From the NCBI RefSeq assembly GCF_011634895.1, contig NZ_SIRR01000003.1, positions 620,001 through 684,000 of the forward strand: a stretch of 64,000 nt of DNA. Direction: 5' to 3'. Below, one piece after another: positions 57,405 through 64,000 of this stretch (position 1 is its first letter; every line of letters begins with the position of its first letter). Origin of the DNA: Rheinheimera pleomorphica (lineage in GTDB: Bacteria; Pseudomonadota; Gammaproteobacteria; Enterobacterales; Alteromonadaceae). The position numbers and the translations under genes were made by a program. Under the pieces are notes generated by a model. It searched no databases, had not been told where the DNA came from, and worked only from the letters and a program-made list of their open reading frames with translations.

Positions 57405-57554
57405 AATAAGATGATGGTAAACACTAATGGTGAGTCAATACCGCTATCATTGGGGGAAAGTGGCAAAAGCTCAACCCCTCAAGACATTTTTTGTTAGAAT
57501 CAGCCGCGGTTGTCGCAGCTGTTGCTGCCTTAGTGCGGGAAATACGGGAACTTT

Positions 57555-57806
57555 ATGACAGAACTTATGATTAAACCTCGGTTACGCTGGGCCTGCCGCC
57601 GCGGCATGCTGGAGCTGGATGTGTTGCTGGCCCCTTTTGTTGAAGAAGGCTATGACGCCCTGACCTTGCAACAAAAGCACGACTTTGAGCGCTTGCTGGC
57701 CTGTGACGATCCGGATTTGTTTGCCTGGTTTATGGGCCACGCCAAATCGCCGGATGCAGCCATTCAGGCGCTGATCCAGCTGATTTTGGACCGTGTCCGG
57801 GTTTAA
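57555..57806 (+). CDS. sdhE: FAD assembly factor SdhE, 83 aa
   Basis: SdhE helps attach FAD to succinate dehydrogenase and fumarate reductase. The RGMLELD motif (CRRGMLELDVLLAPF) and the ending LLACDDPDLFAWFMGH are characteristic. It overlaps the ygfX-like gene by 14 bases. Confidence 0.94.
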   Translation: MTELMIKPRLRWACRRGMLELDVLLAPFVEEGYDALTLQQKHDFERLLACDDPDLFAWFMGHAKSPDAAIQALIQLILDRVRV

Positions 57807-58263
57807 TATCAGCCTGACACCATCGCGCTGGGCCAGCCGGGTCTTGCTGCTAACAGCGCTGTGGCCACCGCTATTATTGGCGCTAACGCCAATGCCATGG
57901 TGGGCGCTGCTGTTGGCGACGGCCTTGCTGTTAGCCTGCTATAGCTTCGGCTACCGCGCTTTTCAACAGTTGCAGCAAGGCGTGAGGTTGACGCTAAACC
58001 CTGATGGCAGTGTGTACTGGTTTGATGCCGCTGCGGCAGGCGGTAACACCGCGGCGTCGGCACAGCTGTGTCACGGCGGCCTGGTGAGCCAGTGGGCACT
58101 GCGGTTAAACTGGCAAACTGGCAAAGGTAAGCGGGCTTATCAGCGCTGGATTTTTGCCGATCAGTGCAGCAGTGCCGAGTTCAGGGCGCTGGCGCGGGCC
58201 ATTAACCAGCAGAACTGGCAACAGCACGCTGACAACAACCCTAAGCCCGGGGGCTTAAAATAG
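57793..58263 (+). CDS. YgfX-like membrane protein, 156 aa
   Basis: Two adjacent membrane segments (about residues 15-30 and 36-50), then a soluble beta-rich domain ([32 protein letters not shown]). Position after sdhE and build agree with YgfX (CptA/TumA), which in E. coli has been tied to cell-division inhibition. The similarity is mostly positional. Its end overlaps nadB by 23 bases tail to tail. Confidence 0.7.
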   Translation: MSGFNISLTPSRWASRVLLLTALWPPLLLALTPMPWWALLLATALLLACYSFGYRAFQQLQQGVRLTLNPDGSVYWFDAAAAGGNTAASAQLCHGGLVSQWALRLNWQTGKGKRAYQRWIFADQCSSAEFRALARAINQQNWQQHADNNPKPGGLK

Positions 58264-59845
58264 TGGCGCTACTGCCCGGCACCTGTTGTGGATAATCCAG
58301 ATTATAATGCAAGCCGCGGCTTTCTTTGCGCTGCATGGCGCAGCGGATAATCAGCTCGGCAACCTGCACCAGGTTACGCAACTCAAGCAGATTGTGGCTT
58401 ATTCTGAAGTGGCTGTAGTAGTCCTGGATTTCGCGCTGCAATAATTCTACCCGGTGCAGCGCCCGCTCCAACCGCTTATTGGTGCGCACTATGCCAACAT
58501 AATCCCACATAAACAGCCTGAGCTCATGCCAGTTATGCGTAATCACCACTTCTTCGTCTGAATCGCTCACCCGGCTGTCGTCCCATGGCGGTAATACGGG
58601 CAGGGCGCTGTCCGGCTGCAGTTGCGCCAGAATATGGCGGGCAGCGGCGCGGGCAAATACCACGCATTCGAGTAACGAGTTGCTGGCCATACGGTTAGCG
58701 CCGTGTAAGCCGGTGTAGGCGACCTCACCGATGGCATACAGGTTATCTATATCGGTTTGGCCATTAAGGTTGGTGACCACACCACCGCAGGTGTAATGCG
58801 CCGCCGGCACCACAGGTATGGCTTGTTTGGTAATATCAATACCGACACTTAAGCACTTGGCGTAAATAGTGGGAAAGTGTTCAATAATAAAATCTTTCGG
58901 TTTATGGCTGATATCCAGATAAACGCAGTTGGCGCCCAGACGCTTCATTTCGTAGTCAATGGCGCGGGCGACAATATCGCGCGGCGCTAATTCAGCACGT
59001 TCGTCAAATTCGGGCATAAAACGGCTGCCATCCGGCCGTTTTAAATAAGCCCCTTCGCCACGCATCGCCTCGGTGATCAGGAAGTTCGGGGCATCCGGGT
59101 GATATAAGCTGGTGGGGTGGAACTGGTTAAACTCCATATTCGCCACCCGGCAGCCCGCGCGCCAGGCCATGGCAATACCATCGCCGCTGGCGACATCGGG
59201 GTTGCTGGTGTACAGGTAAACTTTGCTGGCGCCGCCAGTGGCTAATGCAACAAAGCGGGCCCGCACCAGCTCAACCTGCGCGGCACTTTTGTTCCAGACA
59301 TAAGCGCCGTAACAGCGCTTAGGATCCTGGCCAATTTTTCGACCATTAATTAAATCGATGGCGTTGTAGTTTTCCAGCAGCTGGATATTTGGGTGAGCTT
59401 TGACTTTGTCCACCAGGGTAATTTGCACCGCCTGTCCGGTAGCGTCGGCAGCGTGCAAAATGCGGCGGTGGCTGTGGCCGCCTTCGCGGGTTAAATGGTA
59501 CTTTAAGCTGCCATCCTGGTCCTGATACTGGTCAAAGGGTACGCCCTGGGCAATTAGCCACTCCATGGCGGCTTTGGCATTGCCGGCGGTAAACTGCACC
59601 GCTGCTTTGTCACATAAGCCAGCGCCGGCAATCAGGGTGTCGTCAACATGCGAGGCGATACTGTCGTTTTCATCAAATACTGCCGCTATACCGCCCTGGG
59701 CATACAAGGTCGACCCCTCGCGCAGCGGCCCTTTACTCAGTACTAATACTTTAGCATTGTCAGCCAATTGCAGAGCGAGTGATAAACCTGCGGCACCGCT
59801 GCCAATAATTAAAACGTCACACAGATATTCTTTTGCTTGCGTCAT
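58241..59845 (-). CDS. nadB: L-aspartate oxidase, 534 aa
   Basis: The first enzyme of NAD biosynthesis, oxidising L-aspartate to iminoaspartate with FAD. The start at 59845 ([17 protein letters not shown]) gives the usual distance to the FAD motif [11 protein letters not shown]. Further motifs: [64 protein letters not shown] and [16 protein letters not shown]. Divergent from rpoE, as in most gammaproteobacteria. Confidence 0.95.
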   Translation of the reverse strand: MTQAKEYLCDVLIIGSGAAGLSLALQLADNAKVLVLSKGPLREGSTLYAQGGIAAVFDENDSIASHVDDTLIAGAGLCDKAAVQFTAGNAKAAMEWLIAQGVPFDQYQDQDGSLKYHLTREGGHSHRRILHAADATGQAVQITLVDKVKAHPNIQLLENYNAIDLINGRKIGQDPKRCYGAYVWNKSAAQVELVRARFVALATGGASKVYLYTSNPDVASGDGIAMAWRAGCRVANMEFNQFHPTSLYHPDAPNFLITEAMRGEGAYLKRPDGSRFMPEFDERAELAPRDIVARAIDYEMKRLGANCVYLDISHKPKDFIIEHFPTIYAKCLSVGIDITKQAIPVVPAAHYTCGGVVTNLNGQTDIDNLYAIGEVAYTGLHGANRMASNSLLECVVFARAAARHILAQLQPDSALPVLPPWDDSRVSDSDEEVVITHNWHELRLFMWDYVGIVRTNKRLERALHRVELLQREIQDYYSHFRISHNLLELRNLVQVAELIIRCAMQRKESRGLHYNLDYPQQVPGSSATILSPRA

Positions 59846-59904
59846 GCGATACACTTGCGTTCAGTGAATGTCGGGCTATTGTAGCTTTTTTGTCAAACTT
59901 AGCA

Positions 59905-59935
59905 GAACTATTTCTGGTGTACCGGGTCATACCTG
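59905..59935 (+). promoter_or_regulatory. Possible sigma-E autoregulated promoter of rpoE
   Basis: GAACT and TCATA lie 17 bases apart, about 65 bases before the rpoE start; this resembles the sigma-E consensus (GAACTT...TCTGA) only partly. Confidence 0.35.
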
Positions 59936-59993
59936 CACGCTAGACCAGCGCCAGTTAGCATAACGACTAGTATTACAGGGGATAAGCTCGGAT

Positions 59994-60569
59994 ATGAGCG
60001 AGCAAGAATTGGACTGGCAAATTGTCCAGCGCGTACAACAAGGTGATAAGGCTGCGTTTAATGTATTGGTGCGAAAATATCAGCACCGCATCGCGAACTT
60101 AATCTCGCGCTATGTCTCTAACCACGGAGACGTTGCCGATGTGGCGCAGGAAGCGTTTATTAAAGCGTATCGCGCTATGCCCGGTTTTCGTGGCGAAAGT
60201 GCGTTTTATACCTGGTTGTATAGAATAGCGGTAAACAGCGCCAAGAATTACCTGGTTGCCAATGGCCGTAAACCACCATCTACTGATGTGGATGCGGAAG
60301 ATGCCGAGTATTTTGAAGGCAGCGACGCGTTAAAAGAACAGGATTCACCGGAGCAGTTATTATTGTCCGATGAGATCCGTCATGTGGTGTTTAGCACCAT
60401 TGAAAAGTTACCGGACGAGCTGCGCACCGCTATTACGTTGCGTGAGCTGGAAGGGTTAAGTTACGAAGAAATTGCGGATGTAATGGGGTGCCCTATAGGC
60501 ACCGTCAGAAGCCGTATTTTCAGAGCGCGCGAAGCAATTGATGTGCAGCTTAAGCCGTTAATAAGCTAG
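59994..60569 (+). CDS. rpoE: RNA polymerase sigma factor RpoE, 191 aa
   Basis: The envelope-stress ECF sigma factor. Region 2 is YQHRIANLISRYVSNHGDVADVAQ through GFRGESAFYTWLYRIA; region 4 is ITLRELEGLSYEEIADVMGCPIGTVRSRIFRARE. Length and sequence are typical. It is the first gene of rpoE-rseA-rseB-rseC. Confidence 0.97.
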   Translation: MSEQELDWQIVQRVQQGDKAAFNVLVRKYQHRIANLISRYVSNHGDVADVAQEAFIKAYRAMPGFRGESAFYTWLYRIAVNSAKNYLVANGRKPPSTDVDAEDAEYFEGSDALKEQDSPEQLLLSDEIRHVVFSTIEKLPDELRTAITLRELEGLSYEEIADVMGCPIGTVRSRIFRAREAIDVQLKPLIS

Positions 60570-60607
60570 CAGTCAGGGCAAAAACCGTAATTAAGACAGG
60601 AACCATT

Positions 60608-61225
60608 ATGTCGTCAGAAAATCAGGATTGGCTCTCTGCTGCCAGTGATAATCAGCCCCTCGGCAAAGCACAGCTTGACAGCTTGCTAAGCTCGGCTGAG
60701 CTGCAACATAAGCTGGAGCGCTATCAAACCATTGGTGCTGTGTTGCGCCGTGAAGCAAAAAGCCCGTTACCAGACCATTTTGCCAACGATTTTGCGACGC
60801 TGCTTGACGCTGAACCGGCTTACCAGTTGCAAAGCAGTGCTGGTTTACTGACGCGCATTCGTGCCGGCCTGGTGCAGGCCGCGAATGGTCGCTGGCTGCA
60901 ACCTGTAGCGCAAGGGGCCGTGGCTGCCGGGGTGGCATTAATGGCCGTATTTGGCGTGCAGCAATATCAGCAGCAAGCGCCTGATATGTTAAACCCACAG
61001 CCTTTGTTGCAAACCCAACCGATAGCAGGTTTCGCCACGCCGGTGAGCCTGAGTCAGACCACCGTATCTGACCGCTTTGCTGAGCAAGAGCAGCAAGCCA
61101 TGCTGGAGCAGCAAAAACGGCTGCAGGCACTGTTAAATGCGCATCGCCAGCAAGTGAGGGTAATGGAGCAGGCACAACAGGCGAAACACAACAGCACAGA
61201 CGGACCTGAACAGAACGAGCCATAA
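60608..61225 (+). CDS. rseA: Anti-sigma-E factor RseA, 205 aa
   Basis: The inner-membrane anti-sigma factor. The cytoplasmic N-domain (LGKAQLDSLLSSAELQHKLERYQTIGAVLRRE) binds RpoE. One membrane segment (about residues 98-116, GAVAAGVALMAVFGVQQY) is followed by a Gln-rich periplasmic domain cleaved by DegS during stress. AGGAAC precedes the ATG; TAATG couples it to rseB. Confidence 0.92.
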   Translation: MSSENQDWLSAASDNQPLGKAQLDSLLSSAELQHKLERYQTIGAVLRREAKSPLPDHFANDFATLLDAEPAYQLQSSAGLLTRIRAGLVQAANGRWLQPVAQGAVAAGVALMAVFGVQQYQQQAPDMLNPQPLLQTQPIAGFATPVSLSQTTVSDRFAEQEQQAMLEQQKRLQALLNAHRQQVRVMEQAQQAKHNSTDGPEQNEP

Positions 61226-62154
61226 TGATGCGATTCTCTGGCGTATGCAGTGCCATAGTCATAGTAATGCTGTCTGGCGCAGTCAGCGCCGAGCAGGCAG
61301 GGTGGCAGCTGTTTGATAAAGTACAGCATGCCGTAAAACACTACAATTTTGACACCTCTTTTGTGGTGCTAAAAGGCGGTAAAGTGGACACTTACCGCTG
61401 GTTGCACGGCAAAACGGCGGAGCAGGAAATAGAACACCTTATACCATTGGATACCAGCGGCGTGGATATTTTGCGCCGCGATGCACTGGTGTATTATCTG
61501 TTAACCGAGCGACCCGCCTTTGTCACCCGCAGCGCCAGCATACCGGAGCTGCCAGCGCTGTTGTTTGAAGACAAAGATATCATCAGCCGGTTGTACCATG
61601 CGGTGGCAGGGAGCAGCTCGGTAATGTCGGGTCGCAACGCCCAGTTACTGCGGCTCACTGCTAAGCAGGGTGGCCGTTATCATTACTGGTTATGGCTGGA
61701 TGCGCAAACCGGTTTTCCGCTGCGGATAGACACCTTATCAGACAATCAGCACGCGCTGGAGCGCTGGCTGGTAACACATATGCAAATTAGCGCTGAATTG
61801 CCAGAAAATCTGCGTGCTTTAATGGCCGCAGAATTACCGCAACCGGTTGATAACCCGGTACAAGCCCTGCCAGACAGCAGCCACCAGTTAACCTGGCTGC
61901 CTGACGGCTATCAGCAGGTGGCAGAGCCAGCCAGCATTCCGCAGCTGGAAAACAGCCTGCTGAGCTACTGGCTGTTAAGCGATGGTTTGCATCAGGTGTC
62001 GGTGTTTGTACAAAACTCACAGCGCCTGCCAACCCAGGCGTATCGTGACGGCGCCACCACCATCTATGTGCAAACCAATGCGCAGCTGGAAGTCACCGTG
62101 ATAGGCCCGGTGAGTATAGAAACGGCACGGCAACTGGCCGCGGCGGTGCGCTGA
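61225..62154 (+). CDS. rseB: Sigma-E regulator RseB, 309 aa
   Basis: A periplasmic sensor that shields RseA from DegS. Signal peptide ending VSAEQA; the MucB/RseB core includes FDTSFVVLKGGKVDTYRWLHG, RYHYWLWLDAQTGFPLRIDTL and LTWLPDGYQQV. The length is typical. It shares one base with the rseA stop and with the rseC start. Confidence 0.93.
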   Translation: MMRFSGVCSAIVIVMLSGAVSAEQAGWQLFDKVQHAVKHYNFDTSFVVLKGGKVDTYRWLHGKTAEQEIEHLIPLDTSGVDILRRDALVYYLLTERPAFVTRSASIPELPALLFEDKDIISRLYHAVAGSSSVMSGRNAQLLRLTAKQGGRYHYWLWLDAQTGFPLRIDTLSDNQHALERWLVTHMQISAELPENLRALMAAELPQPVDNPVQALPDSSHQLTWLPDGYQQVAEPASIPQLENSLLSYWLLSDGLHQVSVFVQNSQRLPTQAYRDGATTIYVQTNAQLEVTVIGPVSIETARQLAAAVR

Positions 62155-62606
62155 TGGTAGAGCAAATTGCCACTGTACTGCGGGCTGACGCCAACGGTTT
62201 TTGGCTTACAACGACGCCGGTGAGCAGTTGCAACAGCTGTCAGGTGAGTACAGATTGCGGTACCGGCATAGTGGCAAAGAGCCTGACACCGCGCCAGCAC
62301 AGCTTTTTTGTTAGCAGCAGTTTGCCGCTGCTGCCCGGCGAACAGGTAAAAATTGGTATGGCCGAGCAGCGTTTGCTACAAGCGGCCGCTATGGTGTACT
62401 TGTTGCCATTAGTCTTAATGCTACTGCTGGCGTTAACGGGCGCAGCACTGGGCCTGGCCGAAGGCTGGCTGATGTTGCTGGCCTTGTTGGGTGCAAGCGC
62501 TGGCTTTATGCTGGCACGCTATTACAGTGTGCAGCAGGAACAACAGCCGCAGATAGTGATCCTCGATGTTTTACCCTCCGTTGGTATACAGCAACAGGCG
62601 CTGTAA
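62154..62606 (+). CDS. rseC: SoxR-reducing / sigma-E operon protein RseC, 150 aa
   Basis: Two membrane segments (about residues 77-97 and 103-120) follow an N-terminal Cys-rich stretch (SSCNSCQVSTDCGTG) typical of RseC/MucC. In E. coli it acts in the SoxR-reducing complex and modestly in sigma-E control. Last of the operon. Confidence 0.9.
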   Translation: MVEQIATVLRADANGFWLTTTPVSSCNSCQVSTDCGTGIVAKSLTPRQHSFFVSSSLPLLPGEQVKIGMAEQRLLQAAAMVYLLPLVLMLLLALTGAALGLAEGWLMLLALLGASAGFMLARYYSVQQEQQPQIVILDVLPSVGIQQQAL

Positions 62607-62627
62607 GGCAGCTTTAAACGGCCATAG

Positions 62628-62650
62628 TGCTATGTGTTAATAACACATAG
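62628..62650. repeat. Near-perfect palindrome between rseC and lepA
   Basis: GCTATGTGTTA, A, TAACACATAGC. It has no T-run, so it is a weak terminator or an operator rather than a standard terminator. Confidence 0.6.
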
Positions 62651-62775
62651 CAAGAGTGCGCCGGATAGAGTACAATTCGCGCTAATTTATCGGAATAACC
62701 CGCGTCGCGCCTGAGGATTACTCTGGTTAGCTAATAGCAGCCACCCGGCGCAACGCCTACTGTTTTGCGGACAAC

Positions 62776-64000
62776 ATGCCTAAACTACATCACATCAGAA
62801 ACTTTTCTATCATCGCCCATATCGACCATGGTAAATCGACACTGTCTGATCGCTTAATTCAGTATTGTGGCGGCTTGTCTGATCGCGAAATGCAGCAGCA
62901 AGTGTTGGATTCAATGGATCTGGAACGAGAGCGCGGTATTACCATTAAAGCGCAAAGCGTTACCCTGTATTACAAAGCCGACGATGGTGAAACTTATCAG
63001 CTGAACTTTATCGATACCCCGGGCCATGTTGATTTTACCTATGAAGTCAGCCGCTCGCTGGCCGCCTGTGAAGGTGCCTTATTAGTGGTAGATGCTGGCC
63101 AGGGCGTCGAGGCGCAGACCGTTGCCAACTGCTACACCGCACTGGACATGAATTTAGAGGTTATTCCGGTACTGAATAAAATTGACCTGCCGCAGGCCGA
63201 TCCGGATCGGGTGGCGCAGGAAATTGAAGATATTATTGGTATTGAGGCGGTGGGCGCGGTGCAGTGCTCAGCCAAAACCGGCCTTGGCATTAAAGATGTG
63301 CTGGAAACCATCGTTAAGAAAATTCCGCCGCCAGAAGGTGAGCCGGAGCAGGCAACGCAGGCGCTGATCATCGACTCCTGGTTTGATGCTTATCAGGGCG
63401 TGGTGTCTTTGGTGCGGGTGAAGCACGGCAGCATTAAAGCCAAAGATAAAATTAAAGTGATGTCGACCGGCCAGACCTATGAAGTGGATAAAGTTGGGGT
63501 ATTCAGCCCTAAAGCCACTAACACTGGCGAGCTAAAAACCGGTGAAGTAGGTTTTGTTATTGCCGGCATCAAAGAAATTAAAGGCGCTCCGGTGGGCGAT
63601 ACCTTAACGCTGGCCAAAAACAGTGCTGACAAAGCCTTGCCGGGCTTTAAACGGATAAAGCCGCAGGTATATGCCGGGGTGTTTCCGGTCTCCAGTGATG
63701 ACTACGAAGATTTTCGTGACGCACTGGCCAAGCTGAGTTTGAATGATTCATCGCTGTTTTACGAGCCGGAAAACTCCGGTGCACTGGGCTTTGGTTTCCG
63801 TATTGGTTTCCTTGGTATGCTGCACATGGAAATTATTCAGGAACGCTTAGAGCGCGAGTATGACCTGGACCTTATCACCACAGCGCCAACGGTCGTGTAT
63901 GAGGTGGTGAAGAAAAACGGTGAGCTGGTGATGGTAGACAACCCCAGCAGCCTGCCGGCAGTGAATGATATTGATGAAATTCGTGAGCCGATTGTTGAAG
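62776..64000 (+). CDS. lepA: Elongation factor 4 (LepA), N-terminal part
   Basis: A translation GTPase that can back-translocate ribosomes. From ATG 62776 the frame is open to the window edge (408 codons). G1 is in [17 protein letters not shown], switch text in [14 protein letters not shown]3 in [21 protein letters not shown], and G4 in [34 protein letters not shown], near the right end, is diagnostic for LepA. It follows the rpoE-rse operon as is usual. Confidence 0.97.
   Translation, partial: MPKLHHIRNFSIIAHIDHGKSTLSDRLIQYCGGLSDREMQQQVLDSMDLERERGITIKAQSVTLYYKADDGETYQLNFIDTPGHVDFTYEVSRSLAACEGALLVVDAGQGVEAQTVANCYTALDMNLEVIPVLNKIDLPQADPDRVAQEIEDIIGIEAVGAVQCSAKTGLGIKDVLETIVKKIPPPEGEPEQATQALIIDSWFDAYQGVVSLVRVKHGSIKAKDKIKVMSTGQTYEVDKVGVFSPKATNTGELKTGEVGFVIAGIKEIKGAPVGDTLTLAKNSADKALPGFKRIKPQVYAGVFPVSSDDYEDFRDALAKLSLNDSSLFYEPENSGALGFGFRIGFLGMLHMEIIQERLEREYDLDLITTAPTVVYEVVKKNGELVMVDNPSSLPAVNDIDEIREPIVE

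Noticed and set aside
60606-61262. 218-codon minus-strand frame opposite rseA
   Set aside because: rseA is clearly genuine by operon position and sequence; the opposite frame has no homology or ribosome site.

Overview
The window reads as a chromosomal stretch of a gammaproteobacterium of the Alteromonadales/Chromatiaceae type. My best guess is the Rheinheimera–Alishewanella–Arsukibacterium group, inferred from the gene order nadB | rpoE-rseA-rseB-rseC-lepA, sdhE next to ygfZ, slyD, dbpA, and the style of the core proteins. Core genes are moderately GC-rich with dense, overlapping operons. Two long stretches are clearly foreign: they are AT-richer, full of orphan genes, and dotted with recombination and insertion-sequence signatures.

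Region 1 (1-7.1 kb): the end of lysS and its terminator, then an integron-type gene-cassette array with no integrase. Seven small cassettes each end in an attC-like site, followed by a decayed junction, a lipoprotein and a toxin-like nuclease carrying an N-terminus typical of contractile-injection-system cargo. The stretch is bracketed by two 70-bp, 80%-identical direct repeats. Region 2 (7.2-10.1 kb): a secreted esterase, a GFA-family protein and a serine hydrolase. Region 3 (10.2-18.4 kb): a hydroxamate siderophore locus. A minus-strand operon holds the N-monooxygenase, an MFS exporter and an acyltransferase/NIS-synthetase fusion; the divergent plus-strand TonB receptor and FhuF-type reductase share a Fur-box intergenic region with it. 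Region 4 (18.5-19.6 kb): a yqjD-yqjE-yqjK-like envelope stress operon.

Region 5 (19.6-44.8 kb) is a mosaic island. It begins with a Tn7-like transposition module (tnsA-tnsB-tnsC-tniQ plus one extra gene). Next come two tiny overlapping genes divergent from a 412-codon orphan gene and its partner. The partner is split by a complete ISPpu12-like ISL3 element (transposase, lspA, HMA-CDF metal transporter, MerR regulator) with 24-bp ends and an 8-bp target duplication; removing the element restores a 213-codon reading frame. Then follow IS debris, a LexA-controlled umuDC pair, an AHH-nuclease toxin with a putative immunity protein, a secreted DNA/RNA nuclease, a second attC cluster carrying a membrane-anchored PD-(D/E)XK protein, a 522-residue PD-(D/E)XK-like orphan, and a mercury-type merR/merC module lacking merA. 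A dispersed ~60-bp repeat lies at the module boundaries between about 40.5 and 44.6 kb.

Region 6 (44.8-64 kb) is core-like. It holds a PadR regulator with its HAAS-domain membrane partner, tRNA-Gly(CCC), prpE, arfB, dbpA flanked by two hairpin repeats with covarying arms, an M20 peptidase, a bactofilin overlapping an M23 peptidase, a DUF2804 protein, slyD, ygfZ, sdhE-ygfX, nadB, the sigma-E operon and the start of lepA. All family names come from reading the proteins; no database search was run.
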